The notes beneath the pieces were generated by a model. That model saw only the letters and a program-made list of their open reading frames with translations. It did not search any database and was not told the DNA's origin. Below, one piece after another: positions 43,971 to 53,129 of a DNA stretch of 64,000 nucleotides (position 1 is the stretch's first letter; each line of letters begins with the position of its first letter). Source of the DNA: Bradyrhizobium iriomotense (GTDB lineage Bacteria > Pseudomonadota > Alphaproteobacteria > Rhizobiales > Xanthobacteraceae); contig NZ_JAFCJZ010000004.1 in NCBI RefSeq assembly GCF_018130765.1, positions 420,428 to 484,427 of the forward strand, read 5' to 3'. Made by a program: the position numbers and the translations under genes.

Positions 43971-44933
43971 ATGGTTGAACGTAACTTCCTTGAGGGGCGT
44001 TTGCGGCTGCCTATGATTGGCGCGCCGCTCTTCATCGTTTCATGTCCTGAGCTCGTGATCGCTCAGTGCAAAGCGGGCGTGGTCGGATCGTTTCCCGCGC
44101 TGAACGCAAGGCCTCTTTCGATGCTGGAAGAATGGCTCAAGCGGACCAAGGGTGAGCTTGGGGAGCATGACGCGCGCCACCGCGACCGCCCGTCGGCGCC
44201 GTTCGCTGTCAATTTGATCGTGCACGCGTCCAACGACCGCCTGATGCACGATGTCCAGATGTGCATGAAGTACGAAGTCCCGCTGGTGATCACGTCGCTC
44301 GGTGCGCGAAAGGAAGTGAATGATGCCATCCACAGTTACGGCGGGGTCGTGATGCACGACGTCGTCAACCAGGCGTTTGCCCGCAAGGCGATCGAAAAGG
44401 GCGCCGATGGTCTGATCTTGGTGGCGTCCGGGGCGGGGGGCCATGCCGGACGGCTCTCGCCATTCGCCTTCGTGCAGGAGACACGGCAATGGTTCGATGG
44501 ACCCATCGCCCTCTCCGGTGCGATTGCGACCGGAGGCTCGATTTTAGCTGCGCGAGCGCTTGGTGCCGACTTTGCCTATGTCGGATCGGCCTTCATTGCC
44601 ACCGCTGAGGCCAATGCAAATGCAGCCTACAAGCAAGGCATCGTGGATGGTTGCGCTGCAGACATCGTCTACACCAACCTGTTCACCGGCGTGCACGGCA
44701 ATTATCTGCGCGGTTCGATCGAGAATGCAGGGTTTGATCCGGACAATCTTCAAGAGTCGGATCCCTCGCAGATGAACTTCGGCTCGGGCGGCAATTCCGA
44801 TGCAAAGGTGTGGAGGGATATCTGGGGGGCAGGTCAAGGCATCGGAGCCGTTCACGCGGTTACGACCGTCCGCGAGTATGTCGACAGGCTCGAACGTGAA
44901 TATCGGTCGGTCGCTCGCGCTCTTGCAGCTTGA
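43971..44933 (+). CDS. Nitronate monooxygenase family protein (NPD type)
   Basis: 320 aa FMN TIM barrel: PMIGAPLFIVSCPELV, VASGAGGHAGRLSPFAF (FMN phosphate and His) and GSAFIATAEANAN. The family includes nitronate monooxygenases and enoyl reductase-like proteins of unknown role. ATG at 43971 with AGGAG upstream; earlier frame rejected. A paralogue is at 48683 in another catabolic operon, so a role in CoA-ester metabolism is as likely as nitroalkane oxidation. Confidence 0.86.
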   Translation: MVERNFLEGRLRLPMIGAPLFIVSCPELVIAQCKAGVVGSFPALNARPLSMLEEWLKRTKGELGEHDARHRDRPSAPFAVNLIVHASNDRLMHDVQMCMKYEVPLVITSLGARKEVNDAIHSYGGVVMHDVVNQAFARKAIEKGADGLILVASGAGGHAGRLSPFAFVQETRQWFDGPIALSGAIATGGSILAARALGADFAYVGSAFIATAEANANAAYKQGIVDGCAADIVYTNLFTGVHGNYLRGSIENAGFDPDNLQESDPSQMNFGSGGNSDAKVWRDIWGAGQGIGAVHAVTTVREYVDRLEREYRSVARALAA

Positions 44934-45356
44934 CGGGCGCCGAGCCGGTCAAATCGGCAACCGATCCGGTCGCGGACAATACCTTGTCAGCCGGGTTCCA
45001 GTGGCGCCACTGAGCCGACGCAACTCCGGTTTGCTCGGTACGCATCCGGTAAAGACCCTGGCTAGATCTGTCGTTTCCGTTTGGTCTGGGTCTGGCCGCA
45101 AAATGGTTTTGGTGTTCAGTCCGGGATTAGTGGTTCTCTTGGAGTCCAGTTTGGGTCAATCCGAGCCGGATAGCTGTGATCGTGTCTCCATCGGAGTCCT
45201 TTGAGGTGATCCCGCAAGCTCGTCCTTGCCCCCGTGGGTTCGGCAGCTTGTTTTCCAAGTTGTTCGTCAGGCCGGGAAAGATTGACGTCTTTTGGGCCAT
45301 AAGGACGTTGAACCCGTTGGCCAAATCTCTATTTTCCGAGCAGGAGATCTATCATT
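44934..45356. other. Gene-poor stretch
   Basis: About 420 bases after the nitronate monooxygenase gene. No frame shows a recognisable domain or supported start, and no strong hairpin with T-run was seen. AGGAG at 45342-45346 is the ribosome-binding site of the next small gene. Confidence 0.5.
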
Positions 45357-45644
45357 TTGAAGTCGGCCCGCGACAGTCCAAGCGTACCGGTACAGCCGAA
45401 CGTCAGGCGGCGTGCGGTCTTGGAAACGGCACGGAAACTTGGTCTGCTCGGCGGCGAAAACCGTCGGATCGGCGGCCGCGTTTGCCGAGATCTGGTGGCC
45501 GCCGCGATGAAAAATTCCGGCATAACGTCCGACACCGAGCTTATCGAGTACGCGCTGGCGGAGGTGGCGCTCGAAGACGACTTCTGCACGAGACTCATCC
45601 GTCGGAAAGGCCGGGTCGCGAAAGACGCCGACCTTGAGTTTTGA
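45357..45644 (+). CDS. Small antitoxin-like hypothetical protein, 95 aa
   Basis: Starts with TTG at 45357, 10 bases after AGGAG. After a basic N-terminus comes ELIEYALAEVALEDDFCTRLIRRKGRVAKDADLEF, a pattern I recall from small rhizobial accessory proteins often found as antitoxin-like genes. No toxin gene follows; the downstream region is degenerate. Could be a solitary remnant. Confidence 0.5.
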   Translation: MKSARDSPSVPVQPNVRRRAVLETARKLGLLGGENRRIGGRVCRDLVAAAMKNSGITSDTELIEYALAEVALEDDFCTRLIRRKGRVAKDADLEF

Positions 45645-45776
45645 TCTGCTCCGTGCGCTGCGGCGGATCAAGCCGCATAGTACTGCGACCGCGATTCACC
45701 GCCGCCATGCCAGTCGTGGAGGCGAGGCATCTTTGCGTGCGCCGAACTGCTCTTAGATATACGCGCGTCTGCATCG

Positions 45777-45965
45777 ATGTGCTTCGAAGTCGGACTCCGC
45801 GAGCACGGCCTGATCGCCGCCCTGGTGCGCCCCGATTACTACCTCTTCGCCGTTGCCAGGGAGATGACGGATCTTAACGCAATAAGCAATCTGCTTGACA
45901 CGCGCCTATCCTTGGTGAGCCACCGCGATTGGCCGATGCCGTCCCGCACAGAGGCCGCACCATGA
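45777..45965 (+). pseudogene. Possible C-terminal remnant of a flavoprotein aromatic hydroxylase
   Basis: The translated stretch GLIAALVRPDYYLFAVA followed by a Leu-rich tail (AISNLLDTRL) resembles the C-terminal thioredoxin-like end of MhpA-type FAD monooxygenases (VRPDxYVFG). No FAD-binding part is present upstream and the frame has no ribosome-binding site, so it would be a fragment. Recognition by eye only. Confidence 0.35.
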
Positions 45966-46357
45966 AGCCGACGCCTCGGAGGCGTCGATCCGCCAGCTTT
46001 GACGCGCACTCAAGGTAGGATTATGCGCTGTAAGCCATTGATCTCTAATGATCCGATTTTGGTTCAGTTGAAAAAATTTCCGCGAGATATCAATGCGAAT
46101 GGAATGTCTTTTATCAGAGGATCCCAGCTTCTAGCCTTGGTGGCCCACCATCTCAAGGCCCCGCTAAAGCGGGGCTTTTTGGTTTCAGGCAGCAGAACAA
46201 GGCGCGTCTCGTGCGACGTGGTCGGACGTCGCACACTGGATTGCTATTAGAGCGAGCAATACGGAGACGCATCGGTCGACCTTTGCCTCCGGCGACCGTT
46301 GGTCGGGATTGATTTCGGGCATACCCTTGGATGTGGGGGCCTAAACTCCGTTTTCTC
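45966..46357. other. AT-richer intergenic stretch
   Basis: Roughly 390 bases without a convincing gene. The part 46011-46150 has clearly more A and T than its surroundings. An 83-codon frame from 45999 shows no known motif. The only strong signal is the terminator at 46158-46180. Confidence 0.45.
46158..46180 (+). terminator. Intrinsic terminator with no clear gene before it
   Basis: Stem GCCCCGC (46158-46164) / GCGGGGC (46169-46175), loop TAAA, then TTTTT. A textbook plus-strand intrinsic terminator. The upstream 200 bases hold no recognised gene, so it may end an unknown small transcript or be left from a lost gene. Confidence 0.8.
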
Positions 46358-46372
46358 TGAAAACTGTTGACA
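46358..46372. promoter_or_regulatory. 15-bp regulon element, site 1
   Basis: TGAAAACTGTTGACA, minus-strand form TGTCAACAGTTTTCA. Matches the consensus TGTnnACAGTTnnCA found at five intergenic places between 46.3 and 59.2 kb. Lies about 105 bases before the TctC gene at 46477. Its TTGACA could also serve as a -35 hexamer. Confidence 0.6.
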
Positions 46373-46476
46373 ATTTGCACTTGGTGGCGCTTTTGTCGAT
46401 CCGCGGTGAGCGGAGCGGAAGTCTTCTCCGCCGCATGCGCGCTCTCGCGCGAGCCTAGGGCAGGGAGTTACCAGGG

Positions 46477-47442
46477 ATGAACCACGCTCTCCGTAGCGTT
46501 TTCACCGCAATCGTGTGCGCCTTTCTTGCTTGTGCTGCGAACGCGGAAGGCTATCCAAGCAGAGTAGTGACACTCATCGTTCCATTTGCACCAGGCGGAC
46601 CCACGGACCTGATGGGAAGAACGATCGCTGACGGGCTGTCGAAGGAGTTCGGACAGGCCGTGATCGTTGAAAATAAGCCAGGCGCAACGGGGATTGTTGG
46701 CCTCGGAGCCCTTGAACGAAGCGCTGCCGACGGCCATACGCTCCTGCTCTTGCCGAGCTCAACGGCGGTCGCACATGTCGCCCAAAAGAAGCCGTTTCAG
46801 CTGTCTCAGCAAGCCACCCCCTTGGGGAATATTCTGACGCAGTCCGCCTTCATCTTCGTCAATCCGAAGGTTATCGACGTAACGTCGTTGCAAGAGCTTG
46901 TCGCCTATCTTCGAAAGAATCCAGGAACAGGATATACTTCGTCTGGGGCAGGCAGTCCTTCACACTTGCACACTCAAGCCTGGGCAGACGGACTGGGACT
47001 TGAGCTAACTCACGTCGCTTATCGTGGAATTGCGCCGGCGGTAATGGATGTGATCGGAGGCCGAGTGCCATTGATCTTGTCGACGCTCACGTCAATAAAA
47101 CCGTACATCGAAGACGGAAGCATACGAGCCATCGCTGCGCTTTCTCCCGAGAGGCAGGCCTATCTTCCGAACGTGAAGACTTCGACAGAGCAAGGTTTTC
47201 CCGACTTCCGGGTACCAGTCTACGTAGGCATAGCTGTAACTGCAGGCACGCCAGAACCAATTGTGCTGAGGCTGAGGGCGGCGCTCAAACGTATCGTTGA
47301 GGGAGACGCATATCGTAAGGTCTTCGACGGTTCCGATGGAATCCCCGAGTATATCGATGGCCCAAAGTGGGGAGCACTGATCCAAGATTCCTATGATTCC
47401 GCTGCCAAGATCGCGCGTGAGCGCAATCTTACATTTCAATAA
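46477..47442 (+). CDS. Bug/TctC-family periplasmic binding protein (orphan)
   Basis: 321 aa with signal peptide (ends near AANAEGYPS, about residue 23) and the family core YPSRVVTLIVPFAPGGPTDLMGRTIADGL, VENKPGATGIVGLGALERSAADGHTLL and HVAYRGIAPAVMDVIGG. Binds a carboxylate for a tripartite tricarboxylate transporter. No tctA/tctB adjoins; it may deliver to the set at 60243-62290. Preceded by regulon site 1 and followed by the FCD-GntR gene. Confidence 0.88.
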   Translation: MNHALRSVFTAIVCAFLACAANAEGYPSRVVTLIVPFAPGGPTDLMGRTIADGLSKEFGQAVIVENKPGATGIVGLGALERSAADGHTLLLLPSSTAVAHVAQKKPFQLSQQATPLGNILTQSAFIFVNPKVIDVTSLQELVAYLRKNPGTGYTSSGAGSPSHLHTQAWADGLGLELTHVAYRGIAPAVMDVIGGRVPLILSTLTSIKPYIEDGSIRAIAALSPERQAYLPNVKTSTEQGFPDFRVPVYVGIAVTAGTPEPIVLRLRAALKRIVEGDAYRKVFDGSDGIPEYIDGPKWGALIQDSYDSAAKIARERNLTFQ

Positions 47443-47782
47443 GCTGAAAATACTTGGGATGGAGTGGCCACGACAAGTGAGCTTGAGGATAGACGATCAA
47501 TTACTTTCCGCTGACCCAAGCCTGGCTCGGTGCCGCGGCATAAAAGCAGCGTTAAATGTCCTCATTGGCGGCGAAAAGCCATGTTCTGTATACGCGGAGT
47601 CCCGCCGTATACAATGGCATGCCATGCTGCTATTTTTTACCTACGGGTGGATGCTGTGAGGTCGGCTTGGAGAGCCAGTAAGTAGGTATCGGTCACACCA
47701 CCAGGGACTGGACGCGCCGAAATATCGAACGCTTTGGTGCGCCACCTTGCAGGACCCCTGCTGAATGAGGTCGAAGGACGTT
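47443..47782. other. Intergenic region before the GntR gene, with inverted repeat
   Basis: Holds the repeat TGTATACG (47587-47594) / CGTATACA (47606-47613), with extra partial pairing inside, followed at once by the palindrome ATGGCATGCCAT (47615-47626) and a T-run (47632-47637). It could be an operator for the gntR gene or a terminator of the tctC transcript. No gene recognised. Confidence 0.5.
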
Positions 47783-48475
47783 ATGACCGACGAGATGACG
47801 CTGCCGGATCGTACGAAGTTCGCATCTGCTGCCGACTACGCTTATGCGGCGCTTCGACGCGAGATCATTGAAGGGCGATTTGCTCCCGGAAGGCGAATGC
47901 GCGAAATCGAATTGGCAGAGCATCTTGGCATTAGCCGAACGCCTACTCGCCAAGCGCTCACGAGACTTGAGCTCGAGGGATTGCTGAATCTTCGGCCGAG
48001 AGCTGGACTTGTTGTTTCCGTACTCGACATTGATGCGGTCGAAGAGCTCTACGAGATGTGCGCTGCCCTTGAAGGCACCGCCGCTGCGATGGCGGCAAAG
48101 AACGCAAGCCCGAAAGATCTCGCTGGGCTCGCCAAATTAGTCGCCGCAGGTGAGAAACTCGGTCGCGAACCGCTTAGCTTTTATCGGCATGACAGGGATT
48201 TGCACGCCGCGATTCAAGCGGCCGCTCACAACCGCTATCTCGAGAAGAGCCTATCCGTCCTACAAGATTCAACCGCTCTTCTGGGGCCAACAATGTCGGC
48301 CGGGAAGGGCTTTTTCGCTGCTGCTCAGACCGAGCACGCTGCAATCGTGCAGGCGATTTCGCAAAGAGACGCGAAAAAGGCCGAAAGCTTAGCTCAAGCG
48401 CATGTCCGGAGCGCGCTTGACGTCTGTCGGTCGATTCTAGGGAAGGAGCGAGATTTGGAATCGCGGGGCGACTGA
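47783..48475 (+). CDS. GntR family regulator, FCD subfamily
   Basis: About 230 aa. N-terminal winged helix (YAALRREIIEGRFAPGRRMREIELAEHLGISRTPTRQALTRLELEGLL) and a helical C-terminal FCD ligand domain (EELYEMCAALEGTAA, then FYRHDRDLHAAI and HAAIVQAI) with the usual Asp/His metal site. The ATG at 47783 with AAGGA is preferred over 47765. Such regulators bind small carboxylates or acyl-CoA. Best candidate to bind the five TGTnnACAGTTnnCA sites in its surroundings. Confidence 0.9.
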   Translation: MTDEMTLPDRTKFASAADYAYAALRREIIEGRFAPGRRMREIELAEHLGISRTPTRQALTRLELEGLLNLRPRAGLVVSVLDIDAVEELYEMCAALEGTAAAMAAKNASPKDLAGLAKLVAAGEKLGREPLSFYRHDRDLHAAIQAAAHNRYLEKSLSVLQDSTALLGPTMSAGKGFFAAAQTEHAAIVQAISQRDAKKAESLAQAHVRSALDVCRSILGKERDLESRGD

Positions 48476-48682
48476 GACGGCACCTTGAAGCGCGTGCGAG
48501 CCGGGTCTGCATCGTTGTTTGCCGAGCCCAACGGCCTGGCTTGGTAACGACGCAATCTCTCTAAAGAAAAGCGAGACGTTGCCGAAAGCAACACTTCCGC
48601 ATCTGTTCGATGTTGGACACGTGCCGAAGTAACTCCACCGGTGATGAGACACCGGCCATTCCGATAGGGTCCATCTCGTTCC

Positions 48683-49654
48683 TCACGGCAGCGGACCGGC
48701 CGCTTCGTTATATTCGCGCGCTAACCGTGCGACGAGCTCAGATGTGCTCGGGATATCATCAATCAGGCCGACCCCCTGACCAGCCGACCAAAGATCACGC
48801 CACGGCTTCCGTTCCGCCAGACGAGCCGGGTTCGCGCGCGAGAAGTCGGTAAGGCCATCGAGCGGGAACCCGTTATCGGCGATCGATCTCCCAAGAAAGT
48901 TGCAGTTGACGCCTCGGGTAAAGACCGGCGTGTAGATGATCTCGTGACTTTGGCTCTCGACGATCATGGACTTATACCCCGCCGGTGCCATCGACTCCTG
49001 CGTGGCGATGAAGCGCGTGCCCATATAACAAAGGTCGGCACCGAGCGCCTGCGCAGCCCGTATGGATCGACCGTCGGAGATCGCGCCGCCTAGCACGATT
49101 GTGCCCGAAAAGAACTTTCTCACCTGCGGCAGGAAGGCGAACGGGTTGAGCGTACCTGCGTGTCCGCCGCCTCCGCCACAAATGAGGATAAGTCCGTCTA
49201 CCCCGGCCGCGGCCGCCTTTTCCGCATGGCGAAGGGTCGTCACGTCGTGAAAGATTTGACCGCCCCAGCCGTGCACTTCGCTAACGAGTTCCGTCGGATC
49301 GCCTTTTACAGTGATAACCAGAGGAATCTGCCGTTTCCGACAGACCTCTAAATCCCGAATGTGTCTCGGGGTGTCGCCACGTTCACGTGAAGGAGCCCCA
49401 ATGTTCGCGGCAACGGGACCAGTAGCCTTGCCGGTATGCCTGCTGAAGGCGCTGAGTCGCTGACCGATTTGGTCGAACCACTCGTCGTATTCTTCCGAAG
49501 ATCTCGTGGACGATGACGCGGCGACGCCAACCACGCGAGCCTCCGCTGCTGCGGCGACGAGCTCCGGTCCGGTTACAAGGAACATCGGGGCTGCAATGAT
49601 CGGCACCGCGAGGTCTGCGAACAGCGTGGTCTTTTCAGGAGTACGGCTCGTCAC
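48683..49654 (-). CDS. Nitronate monooxygenase family protein (NPD type), paralogue of 43971
   Basis: 323 aa FMN barrel with PIIAAPMFLVTGPELV, ICGGGGGHAGTLNPFAF and GTRFIATQESM. GTG start with AAGGGGA upstream, 13 bases after the dehydrogenase stop. Last gene of the minus-strand operon that starts at 54359. Nitronate oxidation is the named family function; actual substrate uncertain. Confidence 0.86.
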   Translation of the reverse strand: MTSRTPEKTTLFADLAVPIIAAPMFLVTGPELVAAAAEARVVGVAASSSTRSSEEYDEWFDQIGQRLSAFSRHTGKATGPVAANIGAPSRERGDTPRHIRDLEVCRKRQIPLVITVKGDPTELVSEVHGWGGQIFHDVTTLRHAEKAAAAGVDGLILICGGGGGHAGTLNPFAFLPQVRKFFSGTIVLGGAISDGRSIRAAQALGADLCYMGTRFIATQESMAPAGYKSMIVESQSHEIIYTPVFTRGVNCNFLGRSIADNGFPLDGLTDFSRANPARLAERKPWRDLWSAGQGVGLIDDIPSTSELVARLAREYNEAAGPLP

Positions 49655-49667
49655 AAAAAATCCCCTT

Positions 49668-50903
49668 CTAAAGCGCCAGATCGCCGGCGAGCATTTGCTT
49701 GACGATCTGACGCCGAAGAATTTCGTTCGTTCCGTCGGCGACGTTGATCTTTCGCATTGTAATGTAGGCGTCCGTTAGGTGCATTTCGTTCGTCATGCCA
49801 ATCGCGCCGTGAAGCTGGATCACTCGATCGACGGCCTTGACGCCGGCTTCGACCGCGAAGGCCTTCGTCATCGAGAGTTCCTTTTGCGCAGTGGCCCCTC
49901 GATCGATCAGTTGGGCGACGTTCAAGCTCATCAAGTGCGCGGCATGAACTTGCATCGCTGACTCGGCGAGAGGAAACATTACGCCCTGATATTCTGAGAG
50001 CGGTCGCCCGAAGGTTCGACGCACCTTCGCGTACTCGAAGGCCATTTCGAGGGCCCATCGTCCAATCCCCACGACGCGAGCCGAGTTATAGATGCGCCCG
50101 AGGTTTACTCCGAGCATCGCCGTGCGAAAACCGCTATGCAAAGATCCCACCAGATGCATCGGCTCGAGCCGTACGTTGTCAAAATGAAGCATTGCTTCGT
50201 CGCCGCCAGGGCTGCCCCACATTCGAATGACCTTTTCGATATTGAAGCCGGTCGAGGCGGTTGGAACGATAAAGGTGCTGATGCCCCCAGCGCGGCGTTC
50301 GGCTCGCTCGGGATCCGTGACTGCAAAAATGACCGCGTAGTCGGCGTGAGGGCTGTTGGTGGTCCAGATCTTATTGCCGTTGAGACGCCAGCCGTCTCTG
50401 TCAGGTGTTGCCCGAGTCTTTATCATCGCCGCGTCGGAGCCCGCTTCCGGCTCGGAGAGACCGAAACAAAGCGTCGCCTTGCCGCTCATGATGTCGGGCA
50501 GAAGTATGGCCTTTGCGTCGGGGTGCAAATTGTCGAGCACGGCGCTGGGGCCTTTAGCCCAATGGCTCAGCACGTGATGACCTAGCCAATATTTCATTCC
50601 GCACATCCGGAATATTTGTTCCCAGACTGCGAAATAGGCGACGAGGGGAAAGCCACCGCCGCCCATGTGTTGGGGGGCGCACATCGCATAAAACCCCTCT
50701 TGAGCCGACGCTACCCTGACATCGTGGATCAGGCGGAGTACGTCAGGCGCAAACCGTCCGTCCCTCTCGTACAGGAGGCGCTGATCGCTCAAGAGCCGCT
50801 CATGCTTTTGATGAAGCGGAAATATCTTGGTCTTCAGGAAATTTCCGACTGCGTCGAGAAGCATCCGGACATCTTCGGGGTAGTCGTAGGCGATTGCGGT
50901 CAT
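49668..50903 (-). CDS. Acyl-CoA dehydrogenase
   Basis: 411 aa. FGLSEPEAGSDAAMIKT, NGNKIWTTNSPHADYAV and the C-terminal HGAIGMTNEMHL and VADGTNEILRRQI. The substrate-side residues differ from the LCAD-like pair in this window. Sits between a crotonase and a nitronate monooxygenase-like gene in the minus-strand operon and oxidises an acyl-CoA to enoyl-CoA. Chain type not predictable. Confidence 0.9.
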   Translation of the reverse strand: MTAIAYDYPEDVRMLLDAVGNFLKTKIFPLHQKHERLLSDQRLLYERDGRFAPDVLRLIHDVRVASAQEGFYAMCAPQHMGGGGFPLVAYFAVWEQIFRMCGMKYWLGHHVLSHWAKGPSAVLDNLHPDAKAILLPDIMSGKATLCFGLSEPEAGSDAAMIKTRATPDRDGWRLNGNKIWTTNSPHADYAVIFAVTDPERAERRAGGISTFIVPTASTGFNIEKVIRMWGSPGGDEAMLHFDNVRLEPMHLVGSLHSGFRTAMLGVNLGRIYNSARVVGIGRWALEMAFEYAKVRRTFGRPLSEYQGVMFPLAESAMQVHAAHLMSLNVAQLIDRGATAQKELSMTKAFAVEAGVKAVDRVIQLHGAIGMTNEMHLTDAYITMRKINVADGTNEILRRQIVKQMLAGDLAL

Positions 50904-50951
50904 CGGTACGCACCTAGAGTGTTAGCGAGACGGTTTCGTGGTCTTCGCAAC

Positions 50952-51797
50952 CTAGTTTGCGACCTTGACGCTCCCGCCTGTCGCAGACCGCTCCGGTCTT
51001 GCATTCCAATCGAAGAGCGTCGGTTCCTTGTTTACAAATCTCTTCACGGCTGCGGCATGATACTCGTCGGTGCGCGCCGTCGCTTGAGCATACGCCTCCA
51101 GCTCGAGGATCGTACGAGCGTCGAGATGAAATGACTGGTTCAGGATATTCTTCGTCAATCCGATTGCGCGAGTAGGCGCTAAGCAGAGGCGTCGAGCAAG
51201 ATCTCGCGCCGCATCCATAAGCGCGCCGGGTTCGTGGATCGAGTGCGCGATACCCAGGTCAAGTGCTTCCTCCGCGCCGATCCTTCGGCCCGTGAACATA
51301 ATTTCCTTCGCTTTCTGCAATCCGACCAGGCGCGGAAGCAGGAAAAGGCCATTCCAGTCTGGCACCAGGCCGATGCGAACGAAGCTCTGAACGAAAAATG
51401 CGCGGGAGCTTGCCAGAATGAAGTCTCCAATGAGAGCCAAATTGAAGCCGGCGCCGGCAGCCGCGCCGTCTACGGCAACGACCACAGGAACCTCAAGGTT
51501 AAGCAAATCCATCATTCGATTATGGGATTCGCGCAGACCCTCGCGGGCGGCGAATGCGGTCCTAGCCCCACCACGTTCGTGCATCGACTTGACGTCGCCA
51601 CCGGCACAGAAAGCTCCACCCGAGCCGGTCAAGATGACGACTTTGACGTCGCTTCCAGCGCGGGCCCGCAGGATCTTGAGAGCTTCGTCGAGATCGTGTC
51701 GCATTGGGTCGGAAAGTGCGTTTCGCGCCTCAGGCCTATTGAGCGTCAGAGTCGCGATCTGATCGTCGATTTCGAGCTTAACGTGGGTGAACTGCAT
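50952..51797 (-). CDS. Crotonase family protein, PaaG-like (Asp-type)
   Basis: 281 aa. FCAGGDVKSM at 63-72; first hydratase Glu replaced (AGAGFN), catalytic Asp147 in GLVPD as in PaaG. C-terminal tail rich in small residues. GAGGTACC lies upstream of the ATG. Third gene of the minus-strand operon beginning with the ABC binding protein. Confidence 0.87.
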   Translation of the reverse strand: MQFTHVKLEIDDQIATLTLNRPEARNALSDPMRHDLDEALKILRARAGSDVKVVILTGSGGAFCAGGDVKSMHERGGARTAFAAREGLRESHNRMMDLLNLEVPVVVAVDGAAAGAGFNLALIGDFILASSRAFFVQSFVRIGLVPDWNGLFLLPRLVGLQKAKEIMFTGRRIGAEEALDLGIAHSIHEPGALMDAARDLARRLCLAPTRAIGLTKNILNQSFHLDARTILELEAYAQATARTDEYHAAAVKRFVNKEPTLFDWNARPERSATGGSVKVAN

Positions 51798-51868
51798 GGT
51801 TATGGTACCTCAGTGAGAGTCCGTGGTGAGCCAGCGAGCCCGAGCGAGGCGGGAGCGCTTTTGTGTGC

Positions 51869-53077
51869 TCAAGGTTGGGGGGCGGCTTCGATCGCGACGC
51901 CGGAAATAATCAGTCGCTCGATCTCAGCGTCATCGTAGCCGGACTCCCGTAGGATCTCGCGAGTCGCGGCCCCCTCAATCGGAGCGTCCCTGGCCAGGCT
52001 GGGTGGAGTCTCCGACATCCAAACCGCCGGACGAGGAACGACCATGTCGCCCTCAGTCGGGTGTCTGCGTCGCACGAAGAAGCCGACCTCCTTCAGGTGA
52101 GCATCCTTGAGGAGATCTTCCAAGGTATGCAGCGGACCGTGAGGAATCTCCGAGCTTGCGAAGAGCTCGAGCCATTCCGCCGTTGATCGTGTCTCGAGAA
52201 CGGCCGCCATTGCGTCGAGCACCGCCTCCGGGTTTTTTGCTCGCGCTTCCTGGCTCGAAAAGCGTGCGTCGGATTGATAGTCTGTCCGCCCGGTGACCTC
52301 ACAAAACTTGAGCCAATGCTTATCGGTGAACGGAATCACGCAAATCGCGCCATTCTTGGTGGGGAAGGGGCGCCTGGCGGGCGATACAGCTCGTGCGTTT
52401 CCGATGTTACCGAGCGGCGGGTCGTATAGCGCGCCAGTCATGTGGTCACCCAACATGAACTCGATGGCGTTTTCGTACATTGGGACTTCGACTTCCTGTC
52501 CGCGTCCCGTCCGCTCCTGACGGACAAGGGCCGCGAGAGTTGCGTGAGCCGCGGTGACTGCCGTGAGCCGGTCGACCGCATTCAGAGGAAGATACCGAGG
52601 AACTCCGTTTTTTCCCCGAGCTGCGAGCGAGGCAATGCCACTCATCGCCTGGATCAAGTCGTCATAGGCAGGACGATCGCGATAGGGGCCGTGACGGCCG
52701 AAGCCTATGATGTTGGTACAGACGAGCTTGGGGTTTGCACGATTGAGTGATTCGTAGTCTAGCCCCAGTCGTTCCAGGGCGCGGGGACGCATGTTGTGGA
52801 TCAAAACGTCGGCCCCTGCTGCGAGACGGCGGACGACGTCGATTGCGTCCCTCTTCTTAAGGTCCAGAGCGAGAGAACGCTTGTTTCTGTTCAAGAGCAG
52901 ATGATAGGCGCTCATCTTTCGGCTTCGTGCCGGAACTGCAATTCTCAGCGGATCGCCGCCCGGTGGCTCGACCTTGATCACGTCGGCTCCGTAATCGCCG
53001 AGAATGCGGGCGCATAGCGGCCCCGCAATCACAGTACTCAGGTCGATAATGCGCTTTCCCGCTAACGCGCCGGTCAT
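51869..53077 (-). CDS. Family III (CaiB/BaiF) CoA transferase
   Basis: 402 aa. N-terminal GKRIIDLSTVIAGPLCARILGDYGADVIKVEPPGGD, FGRHGPYRDRPAYDDLIQAMSG with nucleophile Asp139, and the usual C-terminal lasso. Transfers CoA between carboxylic acids, so it could activate the imported substrate without ATP. ATG at 53077 follows AGGATTGC; the upstream frame to 53116 is rejected. Starts 52 bases after the binding-protein gene. Confidence 0.92.
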   Translation of the reverse strand: MTGALAGKRIIDLSTVIAGPLCARILGDYGADVIKVEPPGGDPLRIAVPARSRKMSAYHLLLNRNKRSLALDLKKRDAIDVVRRLAAGADVLIHNMRPRALERLGLDYESLNRANPKLVCTNIIGFGRHGPYRDRPAYDDLIQAMSGIASLAARGKNGVPRYLPLNAVDRLTAVTAAHATLAALVRQERTGRGQEVEVPMYENAIEFMLGDHMTGALYDPPLGNIGNARAVSPARRPFPTKNGAICVIPFTDKHWLKFCEVTGRTDYQSDARFSSQEARAKNPEAVLDAMAAVLETRSTAEWLELFASSEIPHGPLHTLEDLLKDAHLKEVGFFVRRRHPTEGDMVVPRPAVWMSETPPSLARDAPIEGAATREILRESGYDDAEIERLIISGVAIEAAPQP

Positions 53078-53129
53078 GCAATCCTCATTCTTTCGCCGCT
53101 GCTGTAGGAGAAGCACTTCCCAACGTTCA

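Noticed and set aside
46060..46180. tRNA or tmRNA gene before the terminator at 46158
   Set aside because: No cloverleaf, T-loop or acceptor-stem pairing could be drawn in the upstream sequence.
45999..46250. 83-codon plus-strand ORF
   Set aside because: It reads straight through the strong terminator hairpin and shows no known motif, so it is probably not a gene.
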